NCBI GenBank assembly: GCA_030388825.1
Contig: CP128835.1
Span: 372,001-436,000, forward strand
Direction of reading: 5' to 3'
Length of the DNA stretch: 64,000 bases
From: Rossellomorea sp. AcN35-11
GTDB lineage: Bacteria > Bacillota > Bacilli > Bacillales > Bacillaceae_B
Shown: positions 61,722 through 64,000 of the stretch, piece by piece
How the letters are laid out: every line of letters starts with the position of its first letter
Position numbering within the stretch: position 1 is the stretch's first letter
Program-made: the position numbers and the translations under genes
The notes under the pieces: model-generated
Seen by the model: only the letters and a program-made list of their open reading frames with translations
The model's database searches: none
Told to the model about the DNA's origin: nothing

Positions 61722-63929
61722 TTAGACATTTTTTGCAAGGGGAAGCAGGATCGTCACGGTTGTCCCTTCCGATACATTGCTTTGAATCGATAGGGATCCT
61801 TGATGCTCTTTGATGATTTTTTGGCAGATCATGAGCCCGAGTCCAGTCCCTTTTTCTTTCGTACTGTAGAATGGTTCTCCTAAATGCTTCATTCGTTCAG
61901 GGGGGATTCCATTACCGTTATCCCCGATGGAAATCTTGGCAAAGTCTTCATCTTTCTCAAGTTGAACGCTGAGAAGTCCTCCGCTCGGCATGGCTTCCAG
62001 GGCATTCTTCATAACATTCAGAATGACTTGTTTCATCTGATGGGAATCACAATCGACTTCCGCTTCTTCAACAGAAAACCGCACATCCACCCCTTGCTTC
62101 AGGCACTCCATCTTGATGAATTCCACCGAGCTTGTAAGAAGGGATGTCAAGGACGTTAAGGAAAATTGAACAGCTCTCGGTTTCGCTAAGGCAAGAAATT
62201 CATTAGTGATGATTTCGATCCGGTCAAGCTCTCCCTGGATGACACCCAAGTAAAAGTCATCCTTTGCGTTTTCCTTCATGAGCTGCAGGAACCCCTTCAG
62301 TGTCGTCAATGGATTCCTGATTTCGTGGGCGACACCGGCCGCAAGTTGTCCGATCATGGCTAGCTGCTCGGATTTCTTCAGTAAATCTTCGTTTCGCTTT
62401 TTCTCGGATAAATCACGGATGATGGCTGAAATACCTATCAGGTTCCCGCTGTCATTCAGGATCGGATTCATATTGAAGGCAATTTCGATAGGGTTTCCAT
62501 CTTTCCGGTATCGTACCGTTTCATAATCCTTAATCCGTTTCCCAGCCATTACCGTAGTCAGGTTTTGTTTAAATTGAACGATTTGTTCTTCTTGATGAAG
62601 GAAAGTGATTTCCCTGCCAGTGATTTCTTCCTTATTCCATCCAAACATGGTCTCAAACTGCTGGTTCACCTTTAAAACTTTCCCTTCAGGGTCGAGGAGG
62701 GCAATTCCATCACCGGCATGTTCAAAGTACGCTTCCAGCAGCTCTTTCGCTTCTTTCAACTCTTCCTCTATATTCACTTTTTCAGTGATATCCTGCCCAA
62801 ATCCATAAATCCCGATCACTCTTTTTTTGATCCGGATCGGGATATTCGTCACCGTTACATAACTTTTACCACCTTTTCCATTCTCAAAGGTGGTGATGAA
62901 TCTTGACGCTTCGCCTTCCAGGGCGATATTGAAATGATCGATGGCATCTTGCCGGCCGGATTCCGCAATAAATTTAGTGAAATGGCTCCCAATCATCTGA
63001 GGAGAGATGTGATTCCATTGATTCTTTACAGCAGGGTTCACTTCCTGGATGATTCCTTTTGTATCCACCATGTAGATATTATCCGGGCTGTATTTGACTA
63101 TGGACTTATACTTTTGCTCGCTTTCCATCAGCTTTCTCTGAATATCTTTGATGAGGGATATATCCGAAATGGAGCAGATGATTTCTGTCACCTTACCATG
63201 CTGAAGCACGGGAACCATGGAAGCCAGATACTCAAGGCCCTTGTATTCATCCTCATAAGTCAACTCTTCCCCGTTTTCCCAGATATGGTTAAGCTTAGGC
63301 AGGATCTTCCCTATGTGACCGGAATCGAACACGGCTTCAATGGTTTTCCCAATCACATTCAAAGGCTCGATGTTCAATTTTTTCAAAAGCTCTCCTGCTG
63401 CCATCTTTATGACGAAATCATCGTTTTTCTTGTGGATTTTATAAGTGATCGTTTTCTGAAGCCTAAGGGTAGTCTCCAGTTCCGCTTTCAATGATACCAA
63501 TTCATTTTCATAGTTTTTCTTTTCAGTGATATCATGCAGAATGATTCCGACGCTGTCTACGGTCCCATCACTTCTGTAGTTGGCAGGAGAAATCGTAATA
63601 TCACATGTCACTTTACGGTCATCATTCATGATGAAGGTGATTTCTTCCCCAGTGGTGTTCATTCCCCTTAATCCGTTCCTTACCAGATGGACAAACGCTT
63701 GATTCTGCAATGGTGTCTGAATGCACAGGGACTCACCCAATACTAGTTCCGAAAAATGAAACAGTTCCTGGAAGGATTGATTCATCTCCACTACCTTCCC
63801 ATTTTTATCAAGGATGCACACACAAGTAGGTGTGTTATGTATTAGGGACTCATAAATTGCCGAACGTGAATTATTGGAATAATCATGGGAAACATGCTTC
63901 TCTCCGCGAGCCTCAGGTACAATCATCAC
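61722..63929 (-). CDS. Multi-PAS sensor histidine kinase (sporulation-kinase type)
   Basis: 735-residue soluble kinase with no membrane segments. Four PAS domains can be recognised: near residues 22-130 (ESLIHNTPTCVCILDKNGKV), about 150-265, about 270-390 (YSPDNIYMVDTKGIIQEVNP) and about 395-510 (YFEHAGDGIALLDPEGKVLK). The HisKA site is LAAGVAHEIRNPLTTLKGF near 523, followed by the ATPase domain with NVMKNALEAMPSGG, IGDNGNGIPPE and GTGLGLMICQKII. The layout is that of KinA/KinE-type kinases that feed the Spo0F phosphorelay. No response regulator is adjacent, which fits an orphan phosphorelay kinase; the role is inference. Confidence 0.88.
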   Translation of the reverse strand: MMIVPEARGEKHVSHDYSNNSRSAIYESLIHNTPTCVCILDKNGKVVEMNQSFQELFHFSELVLGESLCIQTPLQNQAFVHLVRNGLRGMNTTGEEITFIMNDDRKVTCDITISPANYRSDGTVDSVGIILHDITEKKNYENELVSLKAELETTLRLQKTITYKIHKKNDDFVIKMAAGELLKKLNIEPLNVIGKTIEAVFDSGHIGKILPKLNHIWENGEELTYEDEYKGLEYLASMVPVLQHGKVTEIICSISDISLIKDIQRKLMESEQKYKSIVKYSPDNIYMVDTKGIIQEVNPAVKNQWNHISPQMIGSHFTKFIAESGRQDAIDHFNIALEGEASRFITTFENGKGGKSYVTVTNIPIRIKKRVIGIYGFGQDITEKVNIEEELKEAKELLEAYFEHAGDGIALLDPEGKVLKVNQQFETMFGWNKEEITGREITFLHQEEQIVQFKQNLTTVMAGKRIKDYETVRYRKDGNPIEIAFNMNPILNDSGNLIGISAIIRDLSEKKRNEDLLKKSEQLAMIGQLAAGVAHEIRNPLTTLKGFLQLMKENAKDDFYLGVIQGELDRIEIITNEFLALAKPRAVQFSLTSLTSLLTSSVEFIKMECLKQGVDVRFSVEEAEVDCDSHQMKQVILNVMKNALEAMPSGGLLSVQLEKDEDFAKISIGDNGNGIPPERMKHLGEPFYSTKEKGTGLGLMICQKIIKEHQGSLSIQSNVSEGTTVTILLPLAKNV

Positions 63930-64000
63930 TAACTCTTTATGCTCCTCTATTGGTTTTCGCTTGAATGTATAAGAACGATGGTTTAACCGAATGGATGAAT

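Noticed and set aside
1..64000. tRNA, rRNA, prophage or insertion sequence genes
   Set aside because: None seen by eye: no cloverleaf-like CCA ends, rRNA motifs, transposase or integrase domains. A tRNAscan and Rfam run would settle this.

Overview
The window looks like chromosome of an endospore-forming, Gram-positive member of the Bacillaceae. Several genes are close matches to Bacillus subtilis families (VmlR, PdaA, YfkAB, YfkD, YfkH, YfkK, YfkM, RlmCD/YfjO, YfjP). Shine-Dalgarno sites are strong (AGGAGG-type), rho-independent terminators are abundant, and there are T-boxes, a PerR box and SigB-, SigD- and ECF-type promoters. A laminarinase-type GH16 enzyme and the general gene mix would suit a marine or soil Bacillus-like genus such as Rossellomorea, but the genus is a guess. 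No rRNA, tRNA, prophage, insertion sequence or CRISPR array was seen.

Layout. 1-6.7 kb: an enteric-type FadR regulator with a fatty-acid hydroxylase, an ABC-2 exporter, a SigD-driven chemotaxis receptor and a small membrane protein with a decayed tandem copy. 6.8-15.8 kb: vmlR (antibiotic-resistance ABC-F) with an attenuator leader, TerC, an Old-Yellow-Enzyme-type reductase, and an MMPL exporter operon divergent from its TetR regulator. 15.8-33 kb: a block resembling the B. subtilis yfj-yfk region (rlmCD, alkA-type glycosylase, pdaA, class I fumarase, yfkAB, yfkD, chaA, MFS) that includes an 844-residue protein of eight alternating cysteine-bearing repeats. 33-44 kb: a PerR-box-controlled P1B4 metal ATPase (pfeT-like), then a probable beta-glucan/glycoside locus (PTS IICB, EEP hydrolase, GH16 glucanase, LacI regulator). 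45-50 kb: proS and an MFS transporter, each behind its own T-box with a probable proline specifier, then an ECF sigma/anti-sigma pair. 50-58.8 kb: CstA-type pyruvate/peptide transporter with a LytS/LytT two-component system, the yfkH-yfkI-yfkK-yfkM group and an orphan lysine/ornithine N-hydroxylase. 58.9-64 kb: a 21-bp tandem repeat, a flavin monooxygenase-methyltransferase pair and a multi-PAS sporulation-type histidine kinase.

Two window-wide signals matter. First, at least eleven conserved genes are interrupted by one-base frameshifts, several in homopolymers (A7/T7/A8/G5). Sequencing indels are a likelier explanation than eleven real mutations, so split genes are annotated here as single units. 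Second, a 12-base motif AGGTCCGTCCCT (or its complement) recurs in intergenic spaces between 18 and 35 kb, often as inverted pairs that form terminator-like hairpins; it looks like a dispersed palindromic element family.
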